This document shows, piece after piece, positions 19,546-30,358 of a DNA stretch of 64,000 nucleotides. Positions within the stretch are counted from its first letter, which is position 1. The number at the start of each line of letters is the position of its first letter. Origin of the DNA: an uncultured Clostridia bacterium. Its GTDB lineage: Bacteria > Bacillota > Clostridia > Christensenellales > Borkfalkiaceae. Both the position numbers and the translations under genes were made by a program. Location of the stretch: the NCBI GenBank assembly GCA_947570625.1, contig CANOUP010000001.1:90792-154791 (forward strand), in the 5' to 3' direction. The notes below the pieces were generated by a model, which did no database searches, was not told the DNA's origin, and saw nothing but the letters and a program-made list of their open reading frames with translations.

Positions 19546-20568
19546 TTACACCTTATCCGCTATGTCGAGTATAAGACGCTCGGTATCGCACCAGCCCAGA
19601 CAGGGGTCTGTTATCGATTTGCCGTAAACTTTATCGTCGGGTTGGTTTCCCTCTTCGAGGAAGCTTTCAATCATAAAGCCCTTGACGTAGCGCTTGAAAT
19701 CTTTGTCGTACAGCCTGTTCTGCATTACTTCCTCGCAGATACGTATTTGCTGTTTGAACTTTTTACCGCTGTTGGAGTGGTTGGCGTCTATTATTATCGC
19801 GGGATTTTTAAGCCCCGATTTCGCGTATCCTTCTATAACCTGCATTACCGTTTCGTAGTGGAAGTTGGGTATATCGTTGCCGTAGCTGTCCACCGCTCCG
19901 CGGAGTATGGCGTGCGCCAGCTCGTTGCCGTCCGTCTTTACCTGCCAGCCGTTGAGTTTGAACACCTGCCCGCTCTGCGCCGCATACACGGAATTGAGCA
20001 TAACGAGAAGCGAACCGCTCATGGGATTTTTGATACCCACGGGCACCTCTATCCCGCTTGCGACAAGCCTGTGAAGCTGGTTTTCGCTTGAACGCGCCCC
20101 CACCGCTATATACGATAAAAGGTCGTCGACGTAATGTATATTCGCGGGATACAGCATTTCGTCTGCGGAAGAAAGCCCGCTTGCCTCTATTGCCTTTATA
20201 TTCAGCGAGCGTATGGCGTAAATGCCCTTTAAAATATCTTCCGACTTGGAAGGGTCGGGCTGTGAAAACATACCCTTGTACCCCACGCCCTTGGTGCGGG
20301 GTTTATTTGTATATATTCTGGGGACGAGCACAAGCTTGTCCTTTACTTTTTCGTTGAGTCTGCCCAGCCTTTCCACGTATTCGAGAACGGGCAACGCTTC
20401 GTGCGCGGAACAGGGTCCGACTATTATAATCATTTTGCCGTCCGTTCCGCGGATTGCGTCGGAAATGAGCTTGTCGCGTTCCGCCTTTATCTTTTTAAGC
20501 TCGGCGGGAAGGGGCATTTTATCGAGTATTTCTTCGGGGTCGGGTATCTTTATCTGTTTTTCAAACAT
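19546..20568 (-). CDS. aroF: 3-deoxy-7-phosphoheptulonate synthase, type I (AroG class)
   Basis: A roughly 340-residue DAHP synthase, the first enzyme of the shikimate pathway. Diagnostic motifs are IIVGPCSAH, VPRIYTNKPRT, VGARSSENQLHR, GIKNPMSG, DANHSNSGKK and GKSITDPCLGW. The start is placed at 20568 because GGAGAAG lies 7 nt upstream; an in-frame ATG at 20589 lacks an SD site. It overlaps the end of coaD by 8 nt and feeds the aromatic pathway together with pheA just downstream. Confidence 0.95.
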   Translation of the reverse strand: MFEKQIKIPDPEEILDKMPLPAELKKIKAERDKLISDAIRGTDGKMIIIVGPCSAHEALPVLEYVERLGRLNEKVKDKLVLVPRIYTNKPRTKGVGYKGMFSQPDPSKSEDILKGIYAIRSLNIKAIEASGLSSADEMLYPANIHYVDDLLSYIAVGARSSENQLHRLVASGIEVPVGIKNPMSGSLLVMLNSVYAAQSGQVFKLNGWQVKTDGNELAHAILRGAVDSYGNDIPNFHYETVMQVIEGYAKSGLKNPAIIIDANHSNSGKKFKQQIRICEEVMQNRLYDKDFKRYVKGFMIESFLEEGNQPDDKVYGKSITDPCLGWCDTERLILDIADKV

Positions 20569-21058
20569 TTTTCTTCTCCAACATTTCAAGTAAATCGGGC
20601 AGTATCGCCTTCGGTATATAGCGCGAATATTCCTTTCCGAACAATACTGAATTTCTGACCAGCGTAGAGCTTATGTGAAGCTTTTCCTGCGATGCGGGCA
20701 CATACAGCGCGACCATATCTTTTTTAAGCTTTTTGCTTGCAAACGTGTCCATATTTTCGTATTCGAAATCTACGGTGTTGCGCACCCCGCGCACGTAAAA
20801 AGGAGTATTTTCCTTTTCCAGTATGTCGACGGCGGCTCCCTCGAAAGCGACAACCCTTACGCGCGGTTCGTCCCTGAAAAGTTTTTCAAGCAGAGTCTTT
20901 CTCTCTTCCGCGCTAAGAAGGGGTTTTTTCTGCGCGTTAAGCATTACGGCGACGACGACTTCGTCGAATATTTTAAGGCAGGTGTCTACAATTTCGAGGT
21001 GTCCCGAAGTCGGCGGGTCGAAAGTGCCCGCAAAAACGCATTTTCTTTTCATAATCAA
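20561..21058 (-). CDS. coaD: Phosphopantetheine adenylyltransferase
   Basis: A 165-residue coenzyme A pathway enzyme. The nucleotidyltransferase motif GTFDPPTSGHLEI at the N-terminus contains the T/HxGH signature, and ISSTLVRN near the C-terminus is the second conserved motif. Starting at 21058 gives an ATGA overlap with the rsmD stop; an in-frame ATG at 21052 is also possible. rsmD-coaD is a common gene pair in Firmicutes. Confidence 0.95.
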   Translation of the reverse strand: MIMKRKCVFAGTFDPPTSGHLEIVDTCLKIFDEVVVAVMLNAQKKPLLSAEERKTLLEKLFRDEPRVRVVAFEGAAVDILEKENTPFYVRGVRNTVDFEYENMDTFASKKLKKDMVALYVPASQEKLHISSTLVRNSVLFGKEYSRYIPKAILPDLLEMLEKKNV

Positions 21059-21591
21059 TCACCGTCCGCCCTGAAAAATGTGAGATAAGTTCCGCCGTAT
21101 TTCCTCTCGTCGTAAGCGGTAAGCCCGCTTACGGAGCCGTTAAAGGGTTGTCCGCGTTCGAGCACGGCAATGCCTCCTACGTCCAGACAGCCACGTTCGG
21201 ATATGATTTCGAGCGCGCGCACGCCCGCGTCCGAAGCGTAAGGCGGGTCTAAAAATATAAGACCGTACTTTTCGCCGAGCGACAGACAGCTTTTATAATC
21301 GGAGTTCGACACGGCGTAATTGTCGTCTTTCAGCCTTGCCAAATTGCTTTTGAGCACCGCTATGCTCGCCTTGGAAATATCGTTGAAACGCACAAATTCC
21401 GCTCCGCGCGACAGACACTCGATACCGAGGTTTCCGCTTCCGCAAAACAAGTCGAGAACGTCCGCGCCGACGACGCTTTCCCTCAAAATATTGAAAAGAC
21501 TCTCTTTCACCCTGTCGGCGGTCGGACGGATATCCCTGCCCTCGAACCCGACAAGTTTCATACCCCTGTATTTACCAGAAACAATTCTCAT
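21055..21591 (-). CDS. rsmD: 16S rRNA (guanine-966-N2)-methyltransferase
   Basis: A 178-residue SAM-dependent methyltransferase that begins MRIVSGKYRG and carries DLFCGSGNLGIE (SAM binding) and LDPPYAS (catalytic NPPY-type motif). The open frame extends upstream, but the ATG at 21591 overlaps the stop of the preceding gene as ATGA, has a GGTGGAG SD site and matches the family's N-terminus, so it is the likely start. Confidence 0.93.
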   Translation of the reverse strand: MRIVSGKYRGMKLVGFEGRDIRPTADRVKESLFNILRESVVGADVLDLFCGSGNLGIECLSRGAEFVRFNDISKASIAVLKSNLARLKDDNYAVSNSDYKSCLSLGEKYGLIFLDPPYASDAGVRALEIISERGCLDVGGIAVLERGQPFNGSVSGLTAYDERKYGGTYLTFFRADGD

Positions 21592-22142
21592 AACTCCACC
21601 GCACCGCGCACGTCCGCATAAAAGGATATTCCCTTTTCGCACAAAAATAAATCGAGCGGAATATCGTGCGCTTCGCCCTCGAACTCTTCCTGCTGAAAGC
21701 CGTAGCCCAGCCCGACTTTAAGAGTCCGCGCGTTTTTAAGATACCTGTCGTAATAACCTTTGCCGTACCCTATACGCGCGCCCGATAAGTTGACGGCGAG
21801 AAGCGGAATGACGGTAACCTGTATTTCGCCGGTAAAAGCCTGTCCCACGGGTTCGCGTATTCCGAACGCGCCGGTTTCGGTGTCGCCGTACGGCACTGCG
21901 GTTATATTATCGCCCTCGACGCGCGGGAGATAGACCTTTTTGCCCGCTTTAACGAGTTCGCGTATTATATTCTGCGTATCGGCTTCCGTGCCGAACGAAT
22001 TGTATATAAAGAAGCTGTCGTATGCCGAAAACGCTTTTAAAAAGCAGTTTAAAATTTCGGCGTCGGCAATTTCGCGCCTGACGCCCTGAAAGTATCTGCG
22101 TTTTATTTTAAGTTTTTCGCGCAATTGACATTTATCCGACAT
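21588..22142 (-). CDS. 5-formyltetrahydrofolate cyclo-ligase
   Basis: A 184-residue enzyme that converts 5-formyl-THF to 5,10-methenyl-THF with ATP. The signature GARIGYGKGYYDRYL near residue 130 is complete. Length is normal. It overlaps alr by 11 nt upstream and rsmD by 4 nt downstream. It links this operon to the folate genes found at 38340-41162. Confidence 0.93.
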   Translation of the reverse strand: MSDKCQLREKLKIKRRYFQGVRREIADAEILNCFLKAFSAYDSFFIYNSFGTEADTQNIIRELVKAGKKVYLPRVEGDNITAVPYGDTETGAFGIREPVGQAFTGEIQVTVIPLLAVNLSGARIGYGKGYYDRYLKNARTLKVGLGYGFQQEEFEGEAHDIPLDLFLCEKGISFYADVRGAVEL

Positions 22143-23103
22143 AAATTTTTTCCGAACGGCGGGTTACGGAAGTAAGCACTTCGTAAGAAATGGTACCGCA
22201 CTTCTTTGCATATTCGTCCGCGTCGTCGAAAACGCAGACGTATTCTCCTCCGCCGACCGCCGAAAACGCGTCCATACACAGCGTCTTTTCACCGAGGGGC
22301 ACCGTTCTTCTGAACCCGTCGGCATAACCGCACCTGTACGAGCTGAGTTCCGTATAGTCTTTGTCCGCAAAGTTATAGCCCACTCCTCCGCCTATGAACG
22401 GAGTGACCTGCGTGCGCCTTGCGTAAACTTTCAGCGCGTGCGAAAACTTTTCATCGAACCCGTAAGGCGCGTAACCGTAAAGGATTATTCCCGCGCGCGC
22501 TCCGTCGAAAAGATATTCCCCGCCCGTAAGTATGCCCCCGCTTGCCGACAGATGCGCCGTTGCGGAAGGATTGACGGCTTTGACCGCGCAGACCGCGCGT
22601 TTGAAAATTTTAAGCTGTTCCGCGCTTGCCTTTTTATCGTGCGGGGCGTAAAGATGCGAATATACCCCTTTAACCGAGCTTGGTTCGAGCACGGAAAGAA
22701 TTTCGGGAAGCCCGTCTATACCGCACCCCATACGGTTCATGCCGGTGTTTACTTTTATATGGCACGCGAGCCCGTCTATAAGCTTTGCCGTCCTGACGCC
22801 GTTGACCGTTACCGTAAGGTTGTAAGCCCTTGCCCTGAGCACATCGCTTTCATCGAGCGGGGGCGTAAAAACGAGAATTTCCTTAGTAATCCCCGCAATT
22901 CTCAATGACGCGCCCTCGTCCACTATCGCGACGCAAAAACCGTCGACTGCGTCCTCTATATACTGCGAAACCTTCTCCGCCCCGTGTCCGTAAGCGTCGG
23001 CTTTGACGACTGCGTAAAGTTTTCGGTTTCCGCATAGGGAACGCGCCTTCGAAGCGTTTGTTTTTATAGCGTTAAGGTCTATTACCGAAATAGTTTTTTG
23101 CAT
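22132..23103 (-). CDS. alr: Alanine racemase, short form
   Basis: A 323-residue PLP enzyme that makes D-alanine for peptidoglycan, shorter than the common 370-390. The PLP lysine is in AVVKADAYGHG near residue 33. HIKVNTGMNRMG, CGYADGFRR and CMDAFSAV are also present, so catalytic elements seem intact and the shortening is spread over loops. It is the first gene of the six-gene operon. A TATAAT box sits 6 nt before the ATG with no SD site, suggesting a leaderless start. Confidence 0.92.
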   Translation of the reverse strand: MQKTISVIDLNAIKTNASKARSLCGNRKLYAVVKADAYGHGAEKVSQYIEDAVDGFCVAIVDEGASLRIAGITKEILVFTPPLDESDVLRARAYNLTVTVNGVRTAKLIDGLACHIKVNTGMNRMGCGIDGLPEILSVLEPSSVKGVYSHLYAPHDKKASAEQLKIFKRAVCAVKAVNPSATAHLSASGGILTGGEYLFDGARAGIILYGYAPYGFDEKFSHALKVYARRTQVTPFIGGGVGYNFADKDYTELSSYRCGYADGFRRTVPLGEKTLCMDAFSAVGGGEYVCVFDDADEYAKKCGTISYEVLTSVTRRSEKIYVG

Positions 23104-23109
23104 ACCGCC

Positions 23110-23115
23110 ATTATA
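23110..23115 (-). promoter_or_regulatory. Candidate -10 box of the alr operon
   Basis: TATAAT on the minus strand, 6 nt before the alr ATG. The -35 region is weak (TTAACC with a 19-nt spacer) and falls in the last codons of bioY. Confidence 0.4.
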
Positions 23116-23129
23116 TGCGGTAAGGCGTT

Positions 23130-23696
23130 TCAGCGGTTAATTTGCGCTTTACGCTTTCGGATTACAGGCGTAACTGCTTTTGCAAGAAACGCGGAGAGCA
23201 CGCTTAAAACGGCGTCTTTGGGCATATACACGAGGTTGCCCGTAATAAACAGCTTCGTAAGATTTTCCACACCGAGAGCTTTTGCCGTTAAAATACAGTA
23301 AGGTATGCCGACGACGTAATCGGCGAGGAACGCGCACAGCGCCGCAACGATGTACCGACGGAGGGAAGCGTCTGCTTTACCCGCGATAAGACCGCCTACC
23401 CCCGCCGACGCGATAAAGCCGATTATGTAGCCGAACGAGGGCTTGAAAATGTAGGAAAATCCTCCGCCCGCAGTGAACACGGGCAGACCCGCAAGCCCCA
23501 TAAAGCAGTAAACGGACATACTTATTATTCCCTTTTTCCAGCCGAGGAGCAAGCCCGCAAGCACGCTTACAACCGTCTGGAAAGTAAGCGGAACGAGAGG
23601 AAAAGGTATCTGTATGTATGTTGCAACGACCATCAGAACTATAAAAATTGCACATTCAGCAATATCCGCCGCGCGGAATCCCATTTTTTTCTTCAT
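23130..23696 (-). CDS. bioY: Biotin transporter BioY (ECF substrate-binding component)
   Basis: A roughly 188-residue membrane protein with six hydrophobic helices and BioY features (PFPLVPLTFQTVVSVLAG, GRP-like GLAGLPVF, FKPSFGYIIGF). It captures biotin for an energy-coupling factor transporter whose ATPases are not in this window. The open frame extends to 23801, but that would start upstream of the promoter; the ATG at 23696 (MKKK) gives the expected N-terminus. Codon 5 is also ATG. Confidence 0.88.
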   Translation of the reverse strand: MKKKMGFRAADIAECAIFIVLMVVATYIQIPFPLVPLTFQTVVSVLAGLLLGWKKGIISMSVYCFMGLAGLPVFTAGGGFSYIFKPSFGYIIGFIASAGVGGLIAGKADASLRRYIVAALCAFLADYVVGIPYCILTAKALGVENLTKLFITGNLVYMPKDAVLSVLSAFLAKAVTPVIRKRKAQINR

Positions 23697-23702
23697 AACG
23701 CT

Positions 23703-23742
23703 ATTATATAATATCGTCGGACACAATGTCAATTGCTTGACA
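23703..23742 (-). promoter_or_regulatory. bioY promoter with overlapping palindromic operator
   Basis: On the minus strand TTGACA (23727-23732) and TATAAT (23703-23708) are 18 nt apart. The -35 is one arm of a palindrome, TGTCAAGCAATTGACA (23727-23742). A direct repeat CAATTnCTTGA occurs twice in a row (23730-23751, plus strand). A repressor bound here would block transcription. The sequence does not match the BirA site I know. The -10 lies 6 nt before the ATG. Confidence 0.65.
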
Positions 23743-23810
23743 ATTACTTGAACAAATATTATCATTTTTAAAGTCCGGTTGGGGCGTATGCCTGACCGCA
23801 AGGAGCGCTT

Positions 23811-24305
23811 ATGAAAAAATTATCGACTATTTTATCCGCAATCGCCGCGCTTATTGCAGGCGCAATGCTGTGCGCCTGCGCGCCCGAAGAAAACGGCGGT
23901 ACGGCAGGGCAAACGGAAATAGAACAAGGTTATTCTATAACCTACGCTTTCACCGTGCCCGATGGTTGCACACAAACGACTATGAAAGATTATATGGACG
24001 TTTTGAAAGAACAAGGCGCGCTCACGTTCGAAGGACAGGACGGCGATTACGGTTTTTATATTACTTCCGTGCTCGGAATTTCGAATAAAACCGTCAGTTC
24101 GACTTTGAACTCATATTCGGGCTATGACTGGGCGGTTTACACCACCCTTACCGAAGCAGACGGCGTGCCGTACGCTTCTGCCGACGACGCCTTCGTCTAC
24201 GGAGGAATAACGCTTTACAAAGCTTCTTACGGCGTTTCGGGTCTGCCCTGCGCCGAGGGACATACTTACGCGCTTGTATACGAATACAGCTCGATGACCT
24301 GGTAA
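23811..24305 (+). CDS. DUF4430-type lipoprotein
   Basis: A 164-residue secreted lipoprotein. It has an N-terminal signal sequence with a lipobox ending LCAC near residue 23, then a domain with the pattern of DUF4430 / transcobalamin-like C-terminal domains (a beta-grasp segment with GFYITSVLGI and YDWAVYTTL). It has an AAGGAG SD site. Its stop shares one base with the start of an ECF S-component gene, so the two probably form a surface capture/import pair. The ligand is unknown; the domain type points to cobamides, which is inference. Confidence 0.7.
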   Translation: MKKLSTILSAIAALIAGAMLCACAPEENGGTAGQTEIEQGYSITYAFTVPDGCTQTTMKDYMDVLKEQGALTFEGQDGDYGFYITSVLGISNKTVSSTLNSYSGYDWAVYTTLTEADGVPYASADDAFVYGGITLYKASYGVSGLPCAEGHTYALVYEYSSMTW

Positions 24306-25069
24306 TGATGGTCGGGGAAAACAAAAAACTTACGCCGTCAAAGCGGGTTGCCTATACCGCGGTGATGTGCGCCCTTTTAATCGGCGGCCAGCTTGCGCTG
24401 TCCGCAGTTTCGGGCGTCGAAATCGTAACCGTGCTCATGGTGTGCTTCTGCTGTGTTTCGGGCGTGCGTACGGGCGCGGTATGCGCCGTTGCGTTTACTC
24501 TTTTAAGATGTTTTTTGTTCGGGTTTCACCCGACGGCGTTTATACTTTACCTTATTTACTTCCCCTCGCTCGCACTGGTTTTCGGGGGCATGGGACACAT
24601 TAAAAAACAAGTTTACGAAAGCTGTCCTCCCCTGCTTACGGCGGTTGTATGCACGGCGCTTATCCTCATTGCGGGCGCCAGCCTTTTTTGCAATCTGTCG
24701 GGGGTTATAAAAATTTCGGCTGTTTACAAAAATTTCGTAAACGTACTTCTTTGGATAATCTTTGCAATAAGCGCCGCGCTGTGCGCTGTGTTCTGCGTGC
24801 TGACGGTTTTAAAAAAGAAAGGCGCTAACACGGCGGGGCTTATAGAAATTATTACAGTCACCGCGGCGGCATGTCTTTGCACCGTATGCTTCACTCTTCT
24901 CGACGATATAATAAGCCCGCTGTTTTACGGCTGGTCGAAGCAGACGGCGCTGACTTATTTTTACGCCTCCTTTCTCGCAATGCTTCCGCAGACCGTCTGC
25001 ACGGCTGTTACAGTAAGCACGATGTACCTGCCATTGACTTCGGTTATGAAAAAGGCTGTTTCGCTTTAA
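24305..25069 (+). CDS. ECF transporter S component-like membrane protein
   Basis: A 254-residue protein with six or more hydrophobic helices. The N-terminal helix has the alanine-rich pattern YTAVMCALLIGGQLAL typical of ECF S components, and it has FHPTAFILYLIYFPSLALVFG in the middle. It is coupled to the DUF4430 lipoprotein (TAATG overlap) and has no ATPase next to it, so it would use a shared ECF module. The 3' end overlaps the MATE gene tail to tail by 4 nt. Confidence 0.7.
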   Translation: MMVGENKKLTPSKRVAYTAVMCALLIGGQLALSAVSGVEIVTVLMVCFCCVSGVRTGAVCAVAFTLLRCFLFGFHPTAFILYLIYFPSLALVFGGMGHIKKQVYESCPPLLTAVVCTALILIAGASLFCNLSGVIKISAVYKNFVNVLLWIIFAISAALCAVFCVLTVLKKKGANTAGLIEIITVTAAACLCTVCFTLLDDIISPLFYGWSKQTALTYFYASFLAMLPQTVCTAVTVSTMYLPLTSVMKKAVSL

Positions 25070-26463
25070 TTTGCGGAACAGCCTTCTTTTTTCATTTTAT
25101 GCCAGTAAACGGCAGTCAGCGTAACGGCGACTATTATTGCGATTGCGTCGGCAATCGGACCCGCCCAGAGTATTCCTTCTATTCCGTAAAACGCGGGCAG
25201 TATACAGCAAAGGGGAACGAAACACACGAGGTCGCGCACAAGAGAGGATATGACCGCGAACACGGGTTTACCCACCGCCTGAAAGAATATAGACGACATT
25301 TTGATTATGCATGTGAACGTGACGAACATTAAAAATATTCTGAAAAGCCTGGTTGAAAAATTCCAGTATGCGGTAGAGTCGACGTCCTTCGGTTCGCCGA
25401 ACAATCCGACAACCGCGCGGGGCGCGCCCTCTATTACCGCAGTGAAAATAAGGCTTATAACCGCGGTGCACAGCAAAATATACAGGTACAGCGTTTTCAC
25501 CCGCCCGTACTTTTTGGCGCCCATATTGTAGCTTATCAACGGCTGGCAGCCGAGCACTATTCCCACGACTAAGTTGATTACGACGGTAAATACCTTACTC
25601 TCGATTGCGATTACGGCGATGGGAATATCCTTGCCGTATTCGGAAAGTTCGCCGTATTTTGCAAGCATAATATTGCATACTACCGCAAGCACGACGATTG
25701 TCATTTGCGTTATGAACGAAGAAACGCCCAGTTTCAACGCACCGCTCAGCGCTTTAAAATCGGGTATAAAGCTTTTAAGCGTAAGCCTGAAAGTCTTGCA
25801 CTTGAAAATGAGATAGAAAACGCATATAGCAAACGAAAGAGTCTGACCTATTACGGTAGCCCACGCCGCGCCCGCCATTCCCCACTTGAACGCAAAAATG
25901 AACAGCGCGTCGAGCGCAATGTTGACAAGCGCGCCCGCGAGCATTGAAGCCATAGCCCAGCCCGGACTTCCGTCGGCGCGGATTACGGAGTTTATCATAT
26001 TCATCAACATATACGCGGGAAAAAACGCAACCACTATATCGAAGTACCGCACAGCGTAGCCCATGCTGTTTTCGGACGCGCCGAAAAGCGTAAGCATAGG
26101 AATTTTTACGGGATAGAACACCGCGATCAGCACAAGGCTTGCGATAAGCGTAACGGAAATTCCGCTCCCCACCGTCTTATGTATTTTATCGGTGCTGTCC
26201 GCGCCCTGACTGATATTCAGATAAGACGCGCAGCCGTCGCCAAGACACCAGGCAAAAGCCTGCGAAACTATGAACACTGGAAAAACAACGCCCGTTGCGG
26301 CGTTGCCGAGAGTGCCCAGCTCGCTGTTGCCTATAAAAATCTGGTCGACTATATTATAAAGTGCGCTTATCAACAGCGATAAGACGCACGGAATTGAAAA
26401 TTTAAGCATTAAAACGGGGATATTTTTCTCCCCGAGATAAGCGTTGTTTTCTGCCTGACTCAT
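25066..26463 (-). CDS. MATE family efflux transporter
   Basis: A 465-residue protein with 12 hydrophobic helices arranged as two similar halves, typical of MatE transporters (drug or metabolite/cation antiport). Characteristic segments are LLISALYNIVDQIFIG near residue 33 and GCQPLISYNMGAKKY near residue 310. A GAGGAG SD site is present. The substrate cannot be told from sequence. Confidence 0.92.
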   Translation of the reverse strand: MSQAENNAYLGEKNIPVLMLKFSIPCVLSLLISALYNIVDQIFIGNSELGTLGNAATGVVFPVFIVSQAFAWCLGDGCASYLNISQGADSTDKIHKTVGSGISVTLIASLVLIAVFYPVKIPMLTLFGASENSMGYAVRYFDIVVAFFPAYMLMNMINSVIRADGSPGWAMASMLAGALVNIALDALFIFAFKWGMAGAAWATVIGQTLSFAICVFYLIFKCKTFRLTLKSFIPDFKALSGALKLGVSSFITQMTIVVLAVVCNIMLAKYGELSEYGKDIPIAVIAIESKVFTVVINLVVGIVLGCQPLISYNMGAKKYGRVKTLYLYILLCTAVISLIFTAVIEGAPRAVVGLFGEPKDVDSTAYWNFSTRLFRIFLMFVTFTCIIKMSSIFFQAVGKPVFAVISSLVRDLVCFVPLCCILPAFYGIEGILWAGPIADAIAIIVAVTLTAVYWHKMKKEGCSAN

Positions 26464-26507
26464 AATACTCCTCTTTTCGAACTTCGGGCGCGGGCAGACC
26501 CTTCTTC

Positions 26508-26545
26508 AAAACCCCTCGGCGTTCTTTCGACCGCTGAGGGGTTTT
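26508..26545. terminator. Bidirectional terminator between guaA and MATE gene
   Basis: AAAACCCCTC ... GAGGGGTTTT, a 10-bp stem with an inner GC pairing and T-runs on both strands. It lies between the guaA stop and the start of the downstream MATE gene and suggests that the MATE gene is expressed separately. Confidence 0.8.
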
Positions 26546-26592
26546 TTCTTACGTATTTATTTTTCTGATTTTCCTACTGCCCATTGCGTTTT

Positions 26593-28125
26593 TTATTCCC
26601 ACTCTATGGTTGCGGGAGGTTTGCTTGTTATATCGTATACTATCCTGTTGGCGTGCTTTACTTCGTTAACTATGCGCGTCGAAATAGTTTCCAGCACTCC
26701 GTAAGGTATGCGCGCCCAGTCCGCAGTCATCGCGTCGAGCGACGTCACCGCGCGGATTGCGATTACGTTTTCATACGTCCTGAAATCGCCCTGCACTCCC
26801 ACCGTCTTACTGTCGGTAATTACGGTGAAGTACTGCCATATCTCGGTATCGAGCCCCGCTTTTGCGATTTCGTCCCTGAGGATATAATCGCTGTCGCGCA
26901 GGGTTTCAAGCTTTTCTTCGGTAACCTCGCCCATAATCCTTATCGCAAGTCCGGGTCCCGGGAAGGGCTGGCGCATTACGACGTTTTTAGGCAGACCCAG
27001 TTCGAAGCCGACTTTTCTTACTTCGTCTTTGAACAGGTCGCGCAAGGGCTCTATTATTTCCTTGAAATCGACGACGTCGGGAAGCCCGCCCACGTTGTGG
27101 TGGCTCTTTATGACGGCGCTTTTGCCCTTTCCGCTCTCAATCACGTCGGGATAAATAGTTCCCTGTACAAGGAAATCCACTTTGCCTATCTTTTTGGATT
27201 CAGCTTCGAACGCGCGGATAAATTCCTCGCCTATGATTTTACGCTTTTTTTCGGGGTCGGTTACGCCCTTTAACTTGCTTAAAAACACCTTGCCCGCGTC
27301 GGCTTTTATAAGGTTCATTTTAAGCCCGTCTTTGAACACCGACATAACCTCGTCGGCTTCGTACTTTCTCAAAAGTCCGTGGTCGACGAAAACGCAGGTA
27401 AGGTTATCGCCTACGGCTTTATGTATAAGCGTCGCCGCGACTGCCGAATCCACTCCGCCCGACATTGCGCACAAAACTTTTTTATTGCCTATTTTTTCTT
27501 TGATTTCTTCGATTTTATTTGCGACGAAATTGGACATAGTCCAGTCGCCCTTCGCCCCGCACACTTCGTAAAGGAAGTTGTGAAGTATTTTCGTACCCAG
27601 CTCGGTGTGGTTTACTTCGGGGTGGAACTGCACGCCGTAAATTTTTCTCGTTTCGTCGCCGAACGCCGCATAAGGGCAGTTATCGCTGGAAGCAATTGTT
27701 TTAAAGCCTTCGGGAAGCTTTGTTATTCTGTCCGTGTGGCTCATCCAGCAGACGGCGCGTCTGGGCATATCCTTGGTGATTTTGGAATATACGTAATCCA
27801 CTTCCGCTTTGCCGTATTCCGAAGCCGAAGCGCGTTCGACAGTTCCGCCCATAAAATGCGCGGTAAGCTGACAGCCGTAGCAGATGCCGAATACGGGTAT
27901 GCCGAGCGTGAATATTTCGGGGTCGACCTTGGGGCTTCCCTCTTCGTATACGCTGTTCGGACCGCCCGTAAATATTATGCCTATCGGCGAGTATTCCTTG
28001 ATTTTTTCAATGGTCATATCGCAGGGAAGAAGGTCGCAGTATACGCCCTGTTCCCTGACTCTTCTTGCAATAAGCTGGTTGTACTGTCCGCCGAAGTCCA
28101 AAACTAAAACTTTCTGATGTGTCAT
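26593..28125 (-). CDS. guaA: GMP synthase (glutamine-hydrolysing)
   Basis: A 510-residue enzyme converting XMP to GMP. The N-terminal class I glutamine amidotransferase domain has FGICYGCQL with the catalytic cysteine and HPEVNHT with the His/Glu. The ATP pyrophosphatase loop is [10 protein letters not shown] near residue 228, and the C-terminal dimerisation domain ends IEWE. SD AAGGAG. It lies 21 nt after guaB in the same direction, so the two last steps of GMP synthesis are one operon. Confidence 0.98.
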   Translation of the reverse strand: MTHQKVLVLDFGGQYNQLIARRVREQGVYCDLLPCDMTIEKIKEYSPIGIIFTGGPNSVYEEGSPKVDPEIFTLGIPVFGICYGCQLTAHFMGGTVERASASEYGKAEVDYVYSKITKDMPRRAVCWMSHTDRITKLPEGFKTIASSDNCPYAAFGDETRKIYGVQFHPEVNHTELGTKILHNFLYEVCGAKGDWTMSNFVANKIEEIKEKIGNKKVLCAMSGGVDSAVAATLIHKAVGDNLTCVFVDHGLLRKYEADEVMSVFKDGLKMNLIKADAGKVFLSKLKGVTDPEKKRKIIGEEFIRAFEAESKKIGKVDFLVQGTIYPDVIESGKGKSAVIKSHHNVGGLPDVVDFKEIIEPLRDLFKDEVRKVGFELGLPKNVVMRQPFPGPGLAIRIMGEVTEEKLETLRDSDYILRDEIAKAGLDTEIWQYFTVITDSKTVGVQGDFRTYENVIAIRAVTSLDAMTADWARIPYGVLETISTRIVNEVKHANRIVYDITSKPPATIEWE

Positions 28126-28146
28126 ATTACTCCTTAAAAGTCAAAC

Positions 28147-29616
<1,470 letters not shown>

Positions 29617-29635
29617 TTAAAAATTTATCTATGCG

Positions 29636-30211
29636 TTATATTTTTTTCAGTAATTCGGATAAGGCTGACGTTTCGTCCGTTTGTTCGAGCTTTTCCAAAG
29701 CCGCCAGCACCGCCTGCGCGGATGTCTTGTCCCGCGCGGAACAAATTTCTATCACGAGTTTAGGGAAAGCTTTCTCTCCGCCGTAAAGCGCCGTCTGCAC
29801 GGCTTTATCTGTATTCCCCAAGCGGTATTGCGAAGCGGAAACGTGCCCGCAAATATATGCCTTGTAACCGAAGCCGAGCCCGTTATCCGCAGATGACGCG
29901 TCCAATGTTTTACAGACTTCTTCGAACTTTTCGTGCGACAGAAGCTTTTCGCCCCTGTCGGAAATAAGGTTGTCCCTGCCGGATAAAATAGCGTCGTCCG
30001 CACTGCGGGCAAGGTCGTAAACGTTTTTTGTGTATTTATAACGTAAATCCGCGCAGGTAACTGCCAGGGCGTAATTCCCCGTTTTTTCACACGACGACGC
30101 CATAGTCTGCGGTGAGCAGACAAGCCAGAGCGAGAACACCGCCCCCGAGGCGATAACGAGTGTGCATATAGTTATCAACGCGGTTTTTATAATCAGTTTG
30201 TTCATTTGCAT
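29636..30211 (-). CDS. Membrane-anchored helical protein of unknown function
   Basis: A 191-residue protein with one N-terminal hydrophobic helix (about residues 6-30) followed by an extracytoplasmic, largely helical domain whose spacing of A, Y and L resembles TPR-type hairpins (for example GNYALAVTCADLRYKY and GNTDKAVQTALYGGEKAF). No named family recognised. An alternative start is the ATG two codons later (30205). It is upstream of guaB in the same direction and may share its transcript. Confidence 0.6.
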   Translation of the reverse strand: MQMNKLIIKTALITICTLVIASGAVFSLWLVCSPQTMASSCEKTGNYALAVTCADLRYKYTKNVYDLARSADDAILSGRDNLISDRGEKLLSHEKFEEVCKTLDASSADNGLGFGYKAYICGHVSASQYRLGNTDKAVQTALYGGEKAFPKLVIEICSARDKTSAQAVLAALEKLEQTDETSALSELLKKI

Positions 30212-30358
30212 TTTCGTTAAATGTATATTATAGGTATTTTATCACAGTAAAAATAAAAATGCAACTGTACGTTAGAAAAAAAACTTACAAAACGTGCGGT
30301 TAGGCTGTAATTTGTAAAAATTTATTCTTAATGCGGGGCTTTGAAAATATATTGTATT

